The position numbers and the translations under genes are program-made. From NCBI GenBank assembly GCA_937895345.1, contig CALAWP010000073.1:124001-188000 (forward strand): 64,000 bases of DNA. The letters run 5' to 3'. Position 1 is the first letter of the stretch; the number at the start of each line of letters is the position of its first letter. Under the pieces are notes generated by a model. It had not been told where the DNA came from. It saw only the letters and a program-made list of their open reading frames with translations, and made no database searches. This document shows, piece after piece, positions 1 through 8,068 of the stretch. The stretch comes from an uncultured Paenibacillus sp. Lineage in GTDB: Bacteria; Bacillota; Bacilli; Paenibacillales; Paenibacillaceae.

Positions 1-683
1 GCTTCCGGATGGCCGTCGACAAAGTGGCGCAATTCGCGGTGGCGATCCGCAGCGAGCTGAACGTGACGTTTAAGGTGGTCAACCTGGGCGGCGGCTTCGG
101 CATCCGGTACGTGGAGGGCGACAAGCCGCTTCCAATCAGCGAATACGTGGCGGCCATTACGGGCGCGATCATGGACAACTTTAACCAAGCGGATTATCCG
201 CTTCCGGAAATTTGGGTCGAGCCGGGCCGCAGCATGGTCGGCGACGCCGGCACGACGCTGTATACGATCGGGACAAGCAAGCATATCCCGGGCGTTCGCA
301 AATATATTGCCGTCGACGGCGGCATGACGGACAATCCGCGTCCGGCGCTGTACCAGTCGAAATACGAGGCCGTCGTCGCCAACCGCGCCAACGAGCCGGC
401 GGTAGAAACAGTTTCCATTGCGGGCAAATGCTGCGAGAGCGGCGACATGCTGATCTGGGATCTTGACATTCCGAAAGCGAACAACGGCGATTTGCTGGCC
501 GTATTCTGTACGGGCGCTTATAACTACGCGATGGCGAGCAACTATAACCGGATCCGCAGACCTGCGGTCGTATTCGTCAAGGACGGACAGGCGGATCTTG
601 CGGTGAAGCGCGAATCGCTGGACAATATCGTTTGCAATGACGTCATTCCGGCCCGCCTTCAAAAATCGGCACTTGCGAAGTAA
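1..683 (+). CDS. lysA: Diaminopimelate decarboxylase, C-terminal part (5' end outside window)
   Basis: This is the C-terminal half (about 226 residues) of a PLP-dependent fold-III decarboxylase that turns meso-diaminopimelate into L-lysine, the last step of lysine synthesis. Visible family marks are the glycine loop GGGFGI, the EPGRS segment that contacts PLP phosphate, the CCESGDML segment carrying the catalytic cysteine, and a late GAYNYAMASNYN stretch. The frame is open to base 3, so the gene begins upstream and no start is assigned. ppiB follows 77 bases later, an arrangement I expect in Bacillales. Ornithine/arginine decarboxylases share the fold, but these motifs fit LysA better. Confidence 0.95.
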   Translation, partial: FRMAVDKVAQFAVAIRSELNVTFKVVNLGGGFGIRYVEGDKPLPISEYVAAITGAIMDNFNQADYPLPEIWVEPGRSMVGDAGTTLYTIGTSKHIPGVRKYIAVDGGMTDNPRPALYQSKYEAVVANRANEPAVETVSIAGKCCESGDMLIWDLDIPKANNGDLLAVFCTGAYNYAMASNYNRIRRPAVVFVKDGQADLAVKRESLDNIVCNDVIPARLQKSALAK

Positions 684-760
684 GGACGAAATTGGTAACG
701 TAGTGGTATTCGCGCACAGCTTCGCGAGGCGCAATCGATGGAGGAAAGAGGGAGTTTACA

Positions 761-1186
761 ATGGCAAAACAAGCAAAAATTACGCTCGCCAACGGCGGCG
801 AGGTTGTCCTCGAGCTGTTTGACAAGGAGGCGCCGAACACAGTAGCCAACTTCGAGAAGCTGGCCAACTCCGGCTTTTATAACGGCTTGTCGTTTCACCG
901 CGTCATCCCGGGTTTCGTGGCGCAAGGCGGCTGTCCGGTCGGCAACGGCACCGGCGGACCGGGTTATACGATCGACTGCGAAATCAATCCGAACAAGCAT
1001 GAGCGCGGCACGCTGGCCATGGCTCATGCGGGACGCAATACGGGCGGAAGCCAGTTCTACATCTGCTACCAGCCGCAGCCTCATCTGGACGGACAGCATA
1101 CGGTGTTCGGCAAGGTGACCAAAGGAATGGAGTTCGTCGATGCGGTTAAGGCCGGCGACAAGATGGAGAAGGTTGAAGTTTCTTGA
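761..1186 (+). CDS. ppiB: Peptidyl-prolyl cis-trans isomerase, cyclophilin type
   Basis: A 141-residue single-domain cyclophilin that should catalyse cis-trans isomerisation of X-Pro bonds in the cytoplasm. The core motifs FHRVIPGFVAQGG, the glycine-rich stretch and MAHAGRNTGGSQFYI (containing the catalytic and proline-pocket residues) are all present, and there is no signal peptide. The length matches the short bacterial PpiB class. The ATG at 761 follows a GAGGAAAGAGGGAG ribosome site. It lies just upstream of the FMN riboswitch and riboflavin genes, as in Bacillus. No terminator is visible between it and the riboswitch; a promoter for the latter overlaps its stop codon. Confidence 0.95.
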   Translation: MAKQAKITLANGGEVVLELFDKEAPNTVANFEKLANSGFYNGLSFHRVIPGFVAQGGCPVGNGTGGPGYTIDCEINPNKHERGTLAMAHAGRNTGGSQFYICYQPQPHLDGQHTVFGKVTKGMEFVDAVKAGDKMEKVEVS

Positions 1187-1210
1187 GATTAGTGGTAAGA
1201 TGCTTACAAT
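1183..1210 (+). promoter_or_regulatory. Predicted sigma-A promoter for the riboflavin operon leader
   Basis: TTGAGA (1183-1188) and TACAAT (1205-1210) are separated by 16 bases and would start transcription near 1217, about 23 bases before the FMN aptamer. The -35 overlaps the ppiB stop codon. Prediction from sequence alone. Confidence 0.5.
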
Positions 1211-1239
1211 AAGTTTGTAATATCATAACAGGTTAGCTT

Positions 1240-1416
1240 TCCTTCGGGGCAGGGTGAAATTCCCAACCGGCGGTGATCGGTTGTGCGGCGAACGGCGGTA
1301 TTCCGCGACTCGCTGTACACTCGTCAGTCCGTGACCCGGTTTGGCGGCATATGCCGCCTTAACGGTGGACCTGGTGTAAATCCGGGACCGACAGTATAGT
1401 CTGGATGGGAGAAGGA
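1240..1416 (+). promoter_or_regulatory. FMN riboswitch (RFN element)
   Basis: The leader of the riboflavin operon carries the conserved RFN signatures: CTTCGGGGCAGGGTGAAATTCCC at the 5' side (1243 onward), CGGCGGTGAT, CAGTCCGTGACCC, GGTGTAAATCCGGGACCGACAGT and the closing GGATGGGAGAAGG (to about 1416). It binds FMN and shuts off riboflavin gene expression when FMN is plentiful. A variable helix (GGCGGCATATGCCGCC) sits between conserved parts, as usual. The expression platform appears to be the hairpin at 1638-1671, roughly 220 bases downstream, which covers the ribD ribosome site. Confidence 0.96.
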
Positions 1417-1637
1417 GTAGCTTCGACGTCTGTCAATGGATGCCGAACGGTATGTGCAACTTTTCACATAACCGTCGGTTTGTTTGACGGCTTTTCGGAC
1501 AGAGTTTGATTTGTCTTTAGGCCTCGCTTAAGGCGCGTCTCCGGATCGGAGGGGCTTTCTTCGAGTTGTCTTTAAGCAACATCTGCCAACTTCTGATCGA
1601 TGAAGCCTGCGGCGTCGCAGTGTTCTCAACATTCCAC
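1417..1637 (+). other. Long spacer between FMN aptamer and expression platform
   Basis: About 220 bases with no supportable gene. It contains short inverted repeats, for example CTCCG/CGGAG near 1540-1552, that could form an antiterminator or spacer helix, but no pairing is decisive. Its length is unusual for an RFN leader, where aptamer and terminator are normally close. Confidence 0.4.
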
Positions 1638-1671
1638 CCCCCTGTCGGTTGCTGCCGGTAAGGGGGTTTTT
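1638..1671 (+). terminator. Terminator-like hairpin that also hides the ribD ribosome site
   Basis: CCCCCT (1638-1643) pairs with AGGGGG (1661-1666), an inner CGG (1646-1648) pairs with CCG (1655-1657), and five T residues follow (1667-1671). The 3' arm is the AAGGGGG Shine-Dalgarno of ribD (1660-1666). So the hairpin could stop transcription and, in read-through RNA, block translation initiation. It is the likely output of the FMN riboswitch. Confidence 0.7.
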
Positions 1672-1675
1672 GTCG

Positions 1676-2779
1676 TTGAATGACATCTTGAACGATGAAT
1701 ATTACATGCGGCTTGCCCTCGACATGGCTTCCAAAATGTCCGGACAAACCGACATTAATCCGGTCGTCGGCTGCGTCGTCGTCAAGGACGGGCGAATCGT
1801 CGGGATCGGCGCCCATCTGAAACGGGGAGAAGGCCATGCCGAAGTGCACGCGCTGCGGATGGCCGGAGAGGAGGCGGAAGGCTCTACCGTTTACGTTACG
1901 CTGGAGCCTTGCAGCCATCACGGCAGAACGCCGCCTTGCTGCGACAGAATTATCGAGGCAAAGGCGGCGAGAGTCGTCGTGGCGGCGTCCGATCCGAACC
2001 CGATGGTGGCCGGCCGAGGCATCGAGCGCCTTCGCGAGAACGGCATTTGCGTCGATACCGGACTGCTGGAGGAAGAGTCCCGCGCGATGAACGAACCGTT
2101 CAACAAATTCATTACGACGGGTCTTCCTTTCGTAACGCTGAAGACGGCGAGCACGCTGGACGGCAAGCTGGCTTCCCGGACCGGCGACAGCAAATGGATC
2201 ACGGGAGCGGCTGCAAGAGAGCAAGTGCATGCGATGCGTCATCGGCATATGGGCATTATGGTCGGCATCGGGACCGTACTCGCCGACGATCCGCTGCTGA
2301 CGGCGAGGGCGGCGGTGCCGGCCATTCATCCGGTGCGCATTGTCGTCGATTCGAAGCTGCGCATTCCGCTGACGGCGAAGGTCGTTCAGGACCGATCCGC
2401 GCGGACGCTTGTGCTGACGACGGGGAACGCCGATCCGGCCAAGCGGCGGGAGCTGGAAGCGGCGGGCGTAGAACTGATTTCGTGCGGAATCGGGCCGCGC
2501 GTCGACTTGCGGGCCGCGATGGCGGAGCTGGGCAAGCGGGAGATCGGCTCCATTCTGCTCGAAGGCGGAGGCAAGCTGAACGGTTCCATGCTGGAAGCCG
2601 GCCTGGTCGACAAGATCGCGCTATATTTTGCCCCCAAAATTATCGGAGGCAGCCAGGCGCCTCAGGCGCTTGCCTTGGAAGGACAAGATTTGATGTCGCA
2701 GGCGCTGAAGCTTGAACGCGTAACGGTAGAACGGGTCGGAGAAGACGTTTGCCTGACCGGATACCCGGTTTACCGCTAA
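1676..2779 (+). CDS. ribD: Bifunctional riboflavin deaminase/reductase RibD
   Basis: A 367-residue protein with an N-terminal cytidine-deaminase-like domain (about 1-145) and a C-terminal dihydrofolate-reductase-like domain (about 146-365). It performs the second and third steps of the pyrimidine branch of riboflavin synthesis. The zinc site is visible as HAE (about residues 54-56) and PCSHHGRTPPC (about 78-88); the reductase part has the TLDGK and EGGGKLNGS motifs. I place the start at the TTG at 1676 because AAGGGGG lies 9 bases upstream; the more upstream in-frame TTG at 1649 falls in the loop of the regulatory hairpin. First gene of ribD-ribE-ribBA-ribH, controlled by FMN. Confidence 0.95.
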   Translation: MNDILNDEYYMRLALDMASKMSGQTDINPVVGCVVVKDGRIVGIGAHLKRGEGHAEVHALRMAGEEAEGSTVYVTLEPCSHHGRTPPCCDRIIEAKAARVVVAASDPNPMVAGRGIERLRENGICVDTGLLEEESRAMNEPFNKFITTGLPFVTLKTASTLDGKLASRTGDSKWITGAAAREQVHAMRHRHMGIMVGIGTVLADDPLLTARAAVPAIHPVRIVVDSKLRIPLTAKVVQDRSARTLVLTTGNADPAKRRELEAAGVELISCGIGPRVDLRAAMAELGKREIGSILLEGGGKLNGSMLEAGLVDKIALYFAPKIIGGSQAPQALALEGQDLMSQALKLERVTVERVGEDVCLTGYPVYR

Positions 2780-2804
2780 TGCAAGAAAGGGGGGATTGAG
2801 AACG

Positions 2805-3470
2805 ATGTTTACGGGATTGGTAGAAGAGATTGGAACGATGAAGAACATATCCCGGCACGGCGAATCGCTGGTGCTGACGGTCGCCGCCAGCGTCGTAACC
2901 GAAGGAGTGAAGCTTGGCGACAGCATCTCGGTCAACGGCGTATGTCTGACAGTCGTCGCCTTCGACCGAACGTCGTTCAAGGCGGATGTCGTGCCGGAGA
3001 CGTACCGCCGGTCCAATCTGCACCGGCTGAAGGCGGGCGATCCCGTCAATCTGGAACGGGCGATGCAGGCCGGCGGGAGATTCGGCGGCCATATCGTGCA
3101 GGGACATGTCGACGGAACGGGGGTTATCGTTTCCCGCGAGCGGGAGGCGAACGCCGTCGTGTTCGGCATCGTGCCGGACGATCCCGCCAATTTGAAATAT
3201 ATGCTGCCCAAAGGCTCGGTGGCGATCGACGGCATCAGCCTAACCATTGCGGATGCGTCGCCGGAAGGACTGTTCGTCTCGATCATTCCGCATACGCTGG
3301 CGGAGACGGCGCTGCAGCATAAGCGAACCGGAGAGCAGGTCAATATCGAATGCGATATTATCGGCAAATATGTCGAGCATCTGCTCCGTTTTGAACGCCC
3401 GAACGCGCAAGGCGGCCGCGGCAAATCCGGACTGTCGGTCGAATATTTGGCCGAGCACGGGTTTATGTAA
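2805..3470 (+). CDS. ribE: Riboflavin synthase, alpha chain
   Basis: A 221-residue lumazine-binding protein that dismutates two 6,7-dimethyl-8-ribityllumazine molecules into riboflavin and the pyrimidine precursor. It begins with the invariant MFTGLVEEIG and shows the expected two internally repeated barrels, the second beginning near the GHIVQGHVDGTG motif at about residue 97. The ATG at 2805 follows AAAGGGGGGA with good spacing; an in-frame TTG nine bases earlier is not favoured because the family starts at MFTG. It is 25 bases after ribD, in the same FMN-controlled operon. Confidence 0.96.
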   Translation: MFTGLVEEIGTMKNISRHGESLVLTVAASVVTEGVKLGDSISVNGVCLTVVAFDRTSFKADVVPETYRRSNLHRLKAGDPVNLERAMQAGGRFGGHIVQGHVDGTGVIVSREREANAVVFGIVPDDPANLKYMLPKGSVAIDGISLTIADASPEGLFVSIIPHTLAETALQHKRTGEQVNIECDIIGKYVEHLLRFERPNAQGGRGKSGLSVEYLAEHGFM

Positions 3471-3508
3471 GCAAGGGGAACTTATAGATAAACAGGGAGG
3501 GAAACGAG

Positions 3509-4777
3509 ATGGAAACGAACGAACAGGAACGGTTTCAGTTCGATACGGTGGAAGAGGCGGTGCAGGATTTGCTGCAAGGCAAGCCGGTCATCGTCGTGGA
3601 CGACGAAGACCGGGAGAATGAAGGCGACTTGATTGCGCTGGCCGACAAGGCGACTCCCGAAGTGATCAATTTTATGATTATGGAGGCCCGCGGCCTCGTT
3701 TGCGCGCCGATTACGGCGGCCAGAGCCGAAGAGCTCGATTTGCCGCCGATGGTTAACCATAACACCGACTATCACGGCACGGCATTTACCGTGTCGGTCG
3801 ATCATGTCTCCACGACAACCGGCATATCGGCTCATGAGCGTTCCGTCTCGGTGCAGGCGCTGATCGATCCCGCGGCGAAGCCGGGCGACTTTCGCAGACC
3901 GGGACATATTTTCCCGTTGATCGCCAAGGAAGGCGGCGTGCTGCGCCGCGCCGGCCATACGGAAGCGGCCGTCGATCTGGCTCAGCTTTGCGGTGCTTCT
4001 CCCGCGGCCGTCATTTGCGAAATCATTAACGAGGACGGAACGATGTCGCGCCTTCCTGAGCTAATCGGGTTCAAGCGGAAGCACGGGCTGAAGCTGATCA
4101 CGATTGAAGAACTGATCCGGTACCGCAATCGGAAGGAGAAGCTGGTAGAGCGCGCCGTCGATGTGAAGCTGCCGACCGACTTCGGCGAGTTCCGGGCGGT
4201 TGCCTATACGAATCAGATCGACGGCAAAGAACACGTAGCGCTCGTGAAGGGCGATATAACGCCGGGAGAGCCGACGCTCGTCAGAGTGCACTCCGAGTGC
4301 CTGACCGGCGACGTCTTTCACTCGCACCGCTGCGATTGCGGGCCGCAGCTGGCTGCGGCGCTTCGTCAGATCGACAAAGCGGGAAGCGGCGTGCTGCTCT
4401 ATATGAGACAAGAGGGCCGAGGAATCGGCTTGATCAACAAGCTGAAGGCTTATGCGCTGCAGGAGCAGGGATTGGATACGGTGGAAGCGAATATTAAGCT
4501 GGGATTCGCTCCGGATTTGCGGGAATACGGCATCGGGGCGCAAATCCTGAAAGATCTCGGCGTAACGAAGATGAAGCTGCTGACGAACAATCCGCGCAAA
4601 ATTAAAGGCTTGGAAGGCTACGGCCTCGAAGTCGTCGAGCGCGTGCCGATCCAGATGGAAGCGAACGACAGCAACCGGCACTATTTGCGCACGAAGCGCG
4701 CGAAGCTCGGACATATGCTGCAGCTCGAGAAGCTGGAGCAAGGAGCGGCTTCCGTAACGGCGGCTGACAACGATTAA
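3509..4777 (+). CDS. ribBA: Bifunctional DHBP synthase / GTP cyclohydrolase II
   Basis: A 422-residue fusion that supplies both riboflavin precursors. The N-terminal part (about 1-205) is 3,4-dihydroxy-2-butanone-4-phosphate synthase, with the acidic DDEDRENEGD loop and the HTEAAVDLA motif. The C-terminal part (about 206-400) is GTP cyclohydrolase II, with the zinc cysteines in SECLTGDVFHSHRCDCG and the RQEGRGIGL catalytic segment. Both active sites look intact. The ATG follows CAGGGAGGGAAACGAG. It lies 38 bases after ribE in the FMN-controlled operon. Fusion is normal in Bacillales. Confidence 0.97.
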   Translation: METNEQERFQFDTVEEAVQDLLQGKPVIVVDDEDRENEGDLIALADKATPEVINFMIMEARGLVCAPITAARAEELDLPPMVNHNTDYHGTAFTVSVDHVSTTTGISAHERSVSVQALIDPAAKPGDFRRPGHIFPLIAKEGGVLRRAGHTEAAVDLAQLCGASPAAVICEIINEDGTMSRLPELIGFKRKHGLKLITIEELIRYRNRKEKLVERAVDVKLPTDFGEFRAVAYTNQIDGKEHVALVKGDITPGEPTLVRVHSECLTGDVFHSHRCDCGPQLAAALRQIDKAGSGVLLYMRQEGRGIGLINKLKAYALQEQGLDTVEANIKLGFAPDLREYGIGAQILKDLGVTKMKLLTNNPRKIKGLEGYGLEVVERVPIQMEANDSNRHYLRTKRAKLGHMLQLEKLEQGAASVTAADND

Positions 4778-4822
4778 CGTTTGACCCCCTATTATCCGAA
4801 TAAAGAAGAGGAGAAGTTAATT

Positions 4823-5293
4823 ATGGCGAAAGTATACGAAGGACATTTAGTATCGCAAGGATTGAAATATGGAGTCGTCGTCGGAAGGTTCAACGAATTT
4901 ATATCGTCCAAGCTGCTCGGCGGCGCGTTGGATGCGTTCAAGCGGCACGGCGCTCAGGAAGAGGAAGTCGAGGTCGCTTGGGTGCCCGGCGCCTTCGAAA
5001 TTCCGCTAATCGCCCAAAAGATGGCCGAAAGCGGCAAATACGATGCGGTCATTACGCTGGGGGCGGTCATCCGCGGTTCCACGCCGCATTTCGATTACGT
5101 CTGCAACGAAGCGGCGAAGGGCGTCGCCGCCGTCGGCCTGAAAACGGGCGTTCCGACGGTGTTCGGCGTATTGACGGTCGATACTATTGAGCAGGCGATC
5201 GAACGGGCGGGCACGAAAGCCGGCAACAAAGGCTATGAAGCCGCCGTCACCGCGATCGAGATGGCAAATTTGACGCAGCAGCTTCGGTCGTAA
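4823..5293 (+). CDS. ribH: 6,7-dimethyl-8-ribityllumazine synthase
   Basis: A 156-residue lumazine synthase beta subunit, which joins the two precursors and usually assembles into a 60-mer shell around RibE trimers. Family marks are VVGRFNEFI near the N-terminus, WVPGAFEIP, GAVIRGSTPHFDYV with the catalytic histidine, and FGVLTVDTIEQA. The ATG at 4823 is chosen over an upstream in-frame TTG because AAGAGGAGAAG lies just before it and the protein then begins at MAKVYEG. It is the last rib gene here; the acetyltransferase gene ribT that follows it in B. subtilis is absent. Confidence 0.96.
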   Translation: MAKVYEGHLVSQGLKYGVVVGRFNEFISSKLLGGALDAFKRHGAQEEEVEVAWVPGAFEIPLIAQKMAESGKYDAVITLGAVIRGSTPHFDYVCNEAAKGVAAVGLKTGVPTVFGVLTVDTIEQAIERAGTKAGNKGYEAAVTAIEMANLTQQLRS

Positions 5294-5338
5294 GATAATA
5301 GATAAGTTGAAGGTTAAAGATTACGGGAGGTTCCGCCG

Positions 5339-6121
5339 GTGTCGGTCCATTACAAGCTTCAGTCTTTCGAAGGTCCGCTGGATTTGCTGCTACATCTGAT
5401 CGATAAAGCGGAAATCGATATCCACGAAGTTTCCATCAGCGAAATTACGGTTCAATATATGGAATACTTGGATGCCATGAAGGAATTGGAGCTGGAGGTA
5501 ACCAGCGAGTTTCTCGTGATGGCCGCTACGCTGCTGGCGATTAAGAGCAAGCAGCTTCTTCCGAAACCTCCCGTATTTGAAGAGGAATACGACGACTGGC
5601 AGGATGACGACGGCTTGGATTTGCGCGACGAGCTGATCCAGAAGCTGATCGAATATCGGAAATTCAAACAAATTGCCGAGCAGCTTCGGGAGAAGGAAAT
5701 CGCGCGAAGCCTCGTCTATTCCCGGGAGCCGGAAGATATGACGCCGTTTATGACGCAGGAGCATGTCAATCCCGTCGAAGGGCTGCATGTGTCCGATTTG
5801 ATCGCGGCTTTCCAGAAGGCGCTGCGCAAGGCGGCAAGAAGAAACGTGATCGCGACCGTGCAACGGGACGAAATATCGGTCAAAGACCGTATCAAGGACA
5901 TCGTTGAGGTGCTGAGGCAATACGAGACGGTTCGTTTTTCGCGGCTGATTCGCGACGGGATGATCAAGCATGAGATCGTCGTAACTTTTCTTGCGCTGCT
6001 GGAGCTAATGAAGATGAAGCATATTCGCTGCTATCAGCACGGGCTCTTTGACGATATCGTCATACAATGGAGAGGAGAAGCAGTCGCGGATGGATTATCA
6101 GAAATTGAAGTCGATTATTGA
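5339..6121 (+). CDS. scpA: Segregation and condensation protein A
   Basis: A 260-residue kleisin that bridges the SMC heads and, with ScpB, forms the condensin complex that loads near parS sites and separates sister chromosomes. The N-terminal kleisin motif YKLQSFEGPLDLLLHLIDK is clear, as are the acidic linker (EEEYDDWQDDDG) and the C-terminal winged helix rich in charged residues. The GTG start at 5339 follows GGGAGG with 8 bases of spacing. scpB begins inside its 3' end, indicating translational coupling. Length agrees with Bacillus ScpA. Confidence 0.96.
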   Translation: MSVHYKLQSFEGPLDLLLHLIDKAEIDIHEVSISEITVQYMEYLDAMKELELEVTSEFLVMAATLLAIKSKQLLPKPPVFEEEYDDWQDDDGLDLRDELIQKLIEYRKFKQIAEQLREKEIARSLVYSREPEDMTPFMTQEHVNPVEGLHVSDLIAAFQKALRKAARRNVIATVQRDEISVKDRIKDIVEVLRQYETVRFSRLIRDGMIKHEIVVTFLALLELMKMKHIRCYQHGLFDDIVIQWRGEAVADGLSEIEVDY

Positions 6122-6707
6122 AGGGCTGCTCTTTATGGCCGGCGACGAAGGCTTGACGAAACGGCAGCTCGCCGACATTATGGACATCGATGCCGAATTC
6201 GCCTTGGAGCTTGTATACGATCTTCAGCGTGATTTGGAAAGGGAAGGCCGGGGCGTCCAAATTGCGGAGGTGGCTTCCGCTTTCCGGATGACGACCCACC
6301 CCGACCATATGCCGTATTTCGAAAGAATGGCTTATACGCCCACCCGCTCCCAGCTGTCGCAGGCGGCGCTGGAAACACTGTCGATCGTCGCCTACCGGCA
6401 GCCGATTACGAGAGTGGAGATTGAAGAGATACGGGGCGTCAAATGCGACCGGGCGATCCAATCGCTCGTCGCGAAAGATTTGATCGAGGAGGTCGGCCGG
6501 GCCGAAGCGATCGGCCGTCCGATCTTGTACGGCACCACCAAATCGTTTCTCGATTATTTCGGCCTGGCGTCGATCCGCGATTTGCCGGAACCGAAGGAAG
6601 TGAGCTTGGACGATGCGCTGGACGAGCAGACGCAGCTGCTCTTCGAACGACTGGAAGGCCGTCAGATGACGATCGATGAAATTAAGGAATCCGAATTCAA
6701 AGAATGA
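6090..6707 (+). CDS. scpB: Segregation and condensation protein B
   Basis: A 205-residue protein with the tandem winged-helix fold of ScpB, the dimeric partner that binds ScpA in the SMC-ScpAB condensin. Conserved segments include ALETLSIVAYRQPITRVEIE and GRPILYGTTKSFLDYFGL. The ATG at 6090 is preferred to an in-frame upstream ATG at 6048 because GGAGAGGAGAAG lies directly before it. It overlaps the end of scpA by 32 bases, so the two are probably translationally coupled in a fixed ratio. Confidence 0.95.
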   Translation: MDYQKLKSIIEGLLFMAGDEGLTKRQLADIMDIDAEFALELVYDLQRDLEREGRGVQIAEVASAFRMTTHPDHMPYFERMAYTPTRSQLSQAALETLSIVAYRQPITRVEIEEIRGVKCDRAIQSLVAKDLIEEVGRAEAIGRPILYGTTKSFLDYFGLASIRDLPEPKEVSLDDALDEQTQLLFERLEGRQMTIDEIKESEFKE

Positions 6708-6766
6708 GAAGACACCGTTTGGCCATACTATATCCAACCCATAAATTAGGAAGACGGAGGATGCAC

Positions 6767-7450
6767 ATGTCCGGAATCCCTTATGGTTGGATAGCGGCCG
6801 GCGGTTTTTTTTTGCTGTTGCTGACGGCGGCACTCTCACCAATCGTGATTAGCGCCAAATTTACAAAAACGGGAAAAGACGAAATGATGGAGGTAAGCGT
6901 TAAGGCGCTGTACGGAATGCTGCGTTACAAGCGCAAAGTCCCGTTCATGAAATTTGACGGCACTTCCGTCAAGCTGCAGGAGACGTCCAGCCTTTCCGGC
7001 GCAGGACTGGAGTCGGAGAAGCAATTCGACGGCGACATCGATCCGGATAAAGTGGAGTCGGCGATCGACAAATACAAGCAGGTCTTGCACTTGATCCGCG
7101 GCTTAAAAGGGTGGATGCGCAAAACGCTTGGAAAGGTCAGGCTCACGGAGTGGCATTGGAACACGTCGGTAGGCACGGGCGATGCCATGTGGACCGCCAT
7201 GGCGACCGGCGTGCTCTGGACGCTGCAATCTTCCATACTAGGCGTACTGTCGCAATGGGTTAAGCTGCAGGCCGAGCCGGACATGGGGGTGCGTCCCGAT
7301 TACCGTCATCCTGCATTTGCAACCGAATGGTCGTGCATAGCGCAAATCCGCTTCGGTTATGCTATCCTTGCCGGACTGCAGCTATTGGTTCGCATGAAGA
7401 AATGGAAAGGAGGCGTCAAAGCATGGCAGAACATCCTATTCAAGGCCTGA
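6767..7450 (+). CDS. DUF2953 family membrane protein
   Basis: A 227-residue protein with one clear N-terminal membrane segment (about 5-25), a hydrophilic stretch and a moderately hydrophobic C-terminal half. Its sequence and its place directly before ytfJ fit the DUF2953 family (YtfI in Bacillus), whose function is unknown but which is found in sporulating species. I choose the ATG at 6767 because GACGGAGG ends 6 bases upstream; the ATG at 6761 abuts the ribosome site. It overlaps ytfJ by 28 bases, so the two are probably made together. Confidence 0.8.
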   Translation: MSGIPYGWIAAGGFFLLLLTAALSPIVISAKFTKTGKDEMMEVSVKALYGMLRYKRKVPFMKFDGTSVKLQETSSLSGAGLESEKQFDGDIDPDKVESAIDKYKQVLHLIRGLKGWMRKTLGKVRLTEWHWNTSVGTGDAMWTAMATGVLWTLQSSILGVLSQWVKLQAEPDMGVRPDYRHPAFATEWSCIAQIRFGYAILAGLQLLVRMKKWKGGVKAWQNILFKA

Positions 7451-7917
7451 TGCAAACCGCAATGGAAAATATAAAAGAGATGGTGGACGTCAACACGATC
7501 GTCGGCGATCCGGTGCAAACGCCCGACGGCAGCGTCATCATGCCGATCAGCAAAGTCGGTTTCGGCTTTGTGGCCGGCGGCAGCGACATTCGCATGAACG
7601 GCGAGGAGTCGCACGGCGCTCACGGCACTTCCCCATCCGATGCCCATCGCGCATCCGTAGCGCTTCCGTTTGGCGGCGGCAGCGGCGGCGGCATTTCGAT
7701 TACGCCAATTGCCTTTCTCGTCGTCGGAACACACGGAGTGAAGATCGTGCCGCTTGACACGCAGACGCACTTGATGGAGCGGGTCATCGACACGGCACCA
7801 AAAGTGTTCGAGAAAATTCAGACGATGATGCGAGGAAACGGAACGGGAACCGATTACGTCGAAACGAACACCGCGATTATCGACGGCCATGTCGAGGATC
7901 GCATCCAGCAAGGATAA
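7423..7917 (+). CDS. ytfJ: GerW family sporulation protein YtfJ
   Basis: A 164-residue protein with the YtfJ/GerW signature IVGDPVQTPDGSVIMPISKVGFGF followed by a glycine-rich region and a short hydrophobic ITPIAFLVV segment. Family members are made in the forespore of Bacillus; a germination role has been proposed. The ATG at 7423 follows AAAGGAGGCG; the frame is open further upstream but that part lies inside the DUF2953 gene. A strong terminator at 7949 ends the scpAB-DUF2953-ytfJ stretch. Confidence 0.9.
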   Translation: MAEHPIQGLMQTAMENIKEMVDVNTIVGDPVQTPDGSVIMPISKVGFGFVAGGSDIRMNGEESHGAHGTSPSDAHRASVALPFGGGSGGGISITPIAFLVVGTHGVKIVPLDTQTHLMERVIDTAPKVFEKIQTMMRGNGTGTDYVETNTAIIDGHVEDRIQQG

Positions 7918-7948
7918 TGAAACGAATCGTTCGCGCGTTACGCTTTCG

Positions 7949-7970
7949 ACTGCCCGCAAGGGCAGTTTTT
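7949..7970 (+). terminator. Intrinsic terminator after ytfJ
   Basis: ACTGCCC (7949-7955), loop GCAA, GGGCAGT (7960-7966), followed by T residues to 7970. A perfect seven-pair stem with a stable tetraloop. Confidence 0.9.
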
Positions 7971-7997
7971 CGTTTCCAAGGGAAGGCGGGCTCGTCT

Positions 7998-8023
7998 ACC
8001 GGGACGCGTACAAGCATATACTA
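7998..8023 (+). promoter_or_regulatory. Possible mother-cell sigma promoter for dacB
   Basis: CATATACTA (8015-8023) fits the -10 form CATAnnnTA shared by sigma-E/sigma-K promoters, and an AC dinucleotide (7998-7999) lies upstream at a slightly short distance. dacB is a mother-cell gene in B. subtilis. No good -35 for sigma-A is visible. Weak evidence. Confidence 0.3.
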
Positions 8024-8068
8024 ACGATTGAGGGCGGCAACATACGGCAACGAGAGGAGCAGATCCAC

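Noticed and set aside
1535..1560. CTCCG/CGGAG hairpin near 1540 as the FMN riboswitch terminator
   Set aside because: Only five pairs and followed by CTTTCTTCG rather than a T-run; the hairpin at 1638 fits much better.
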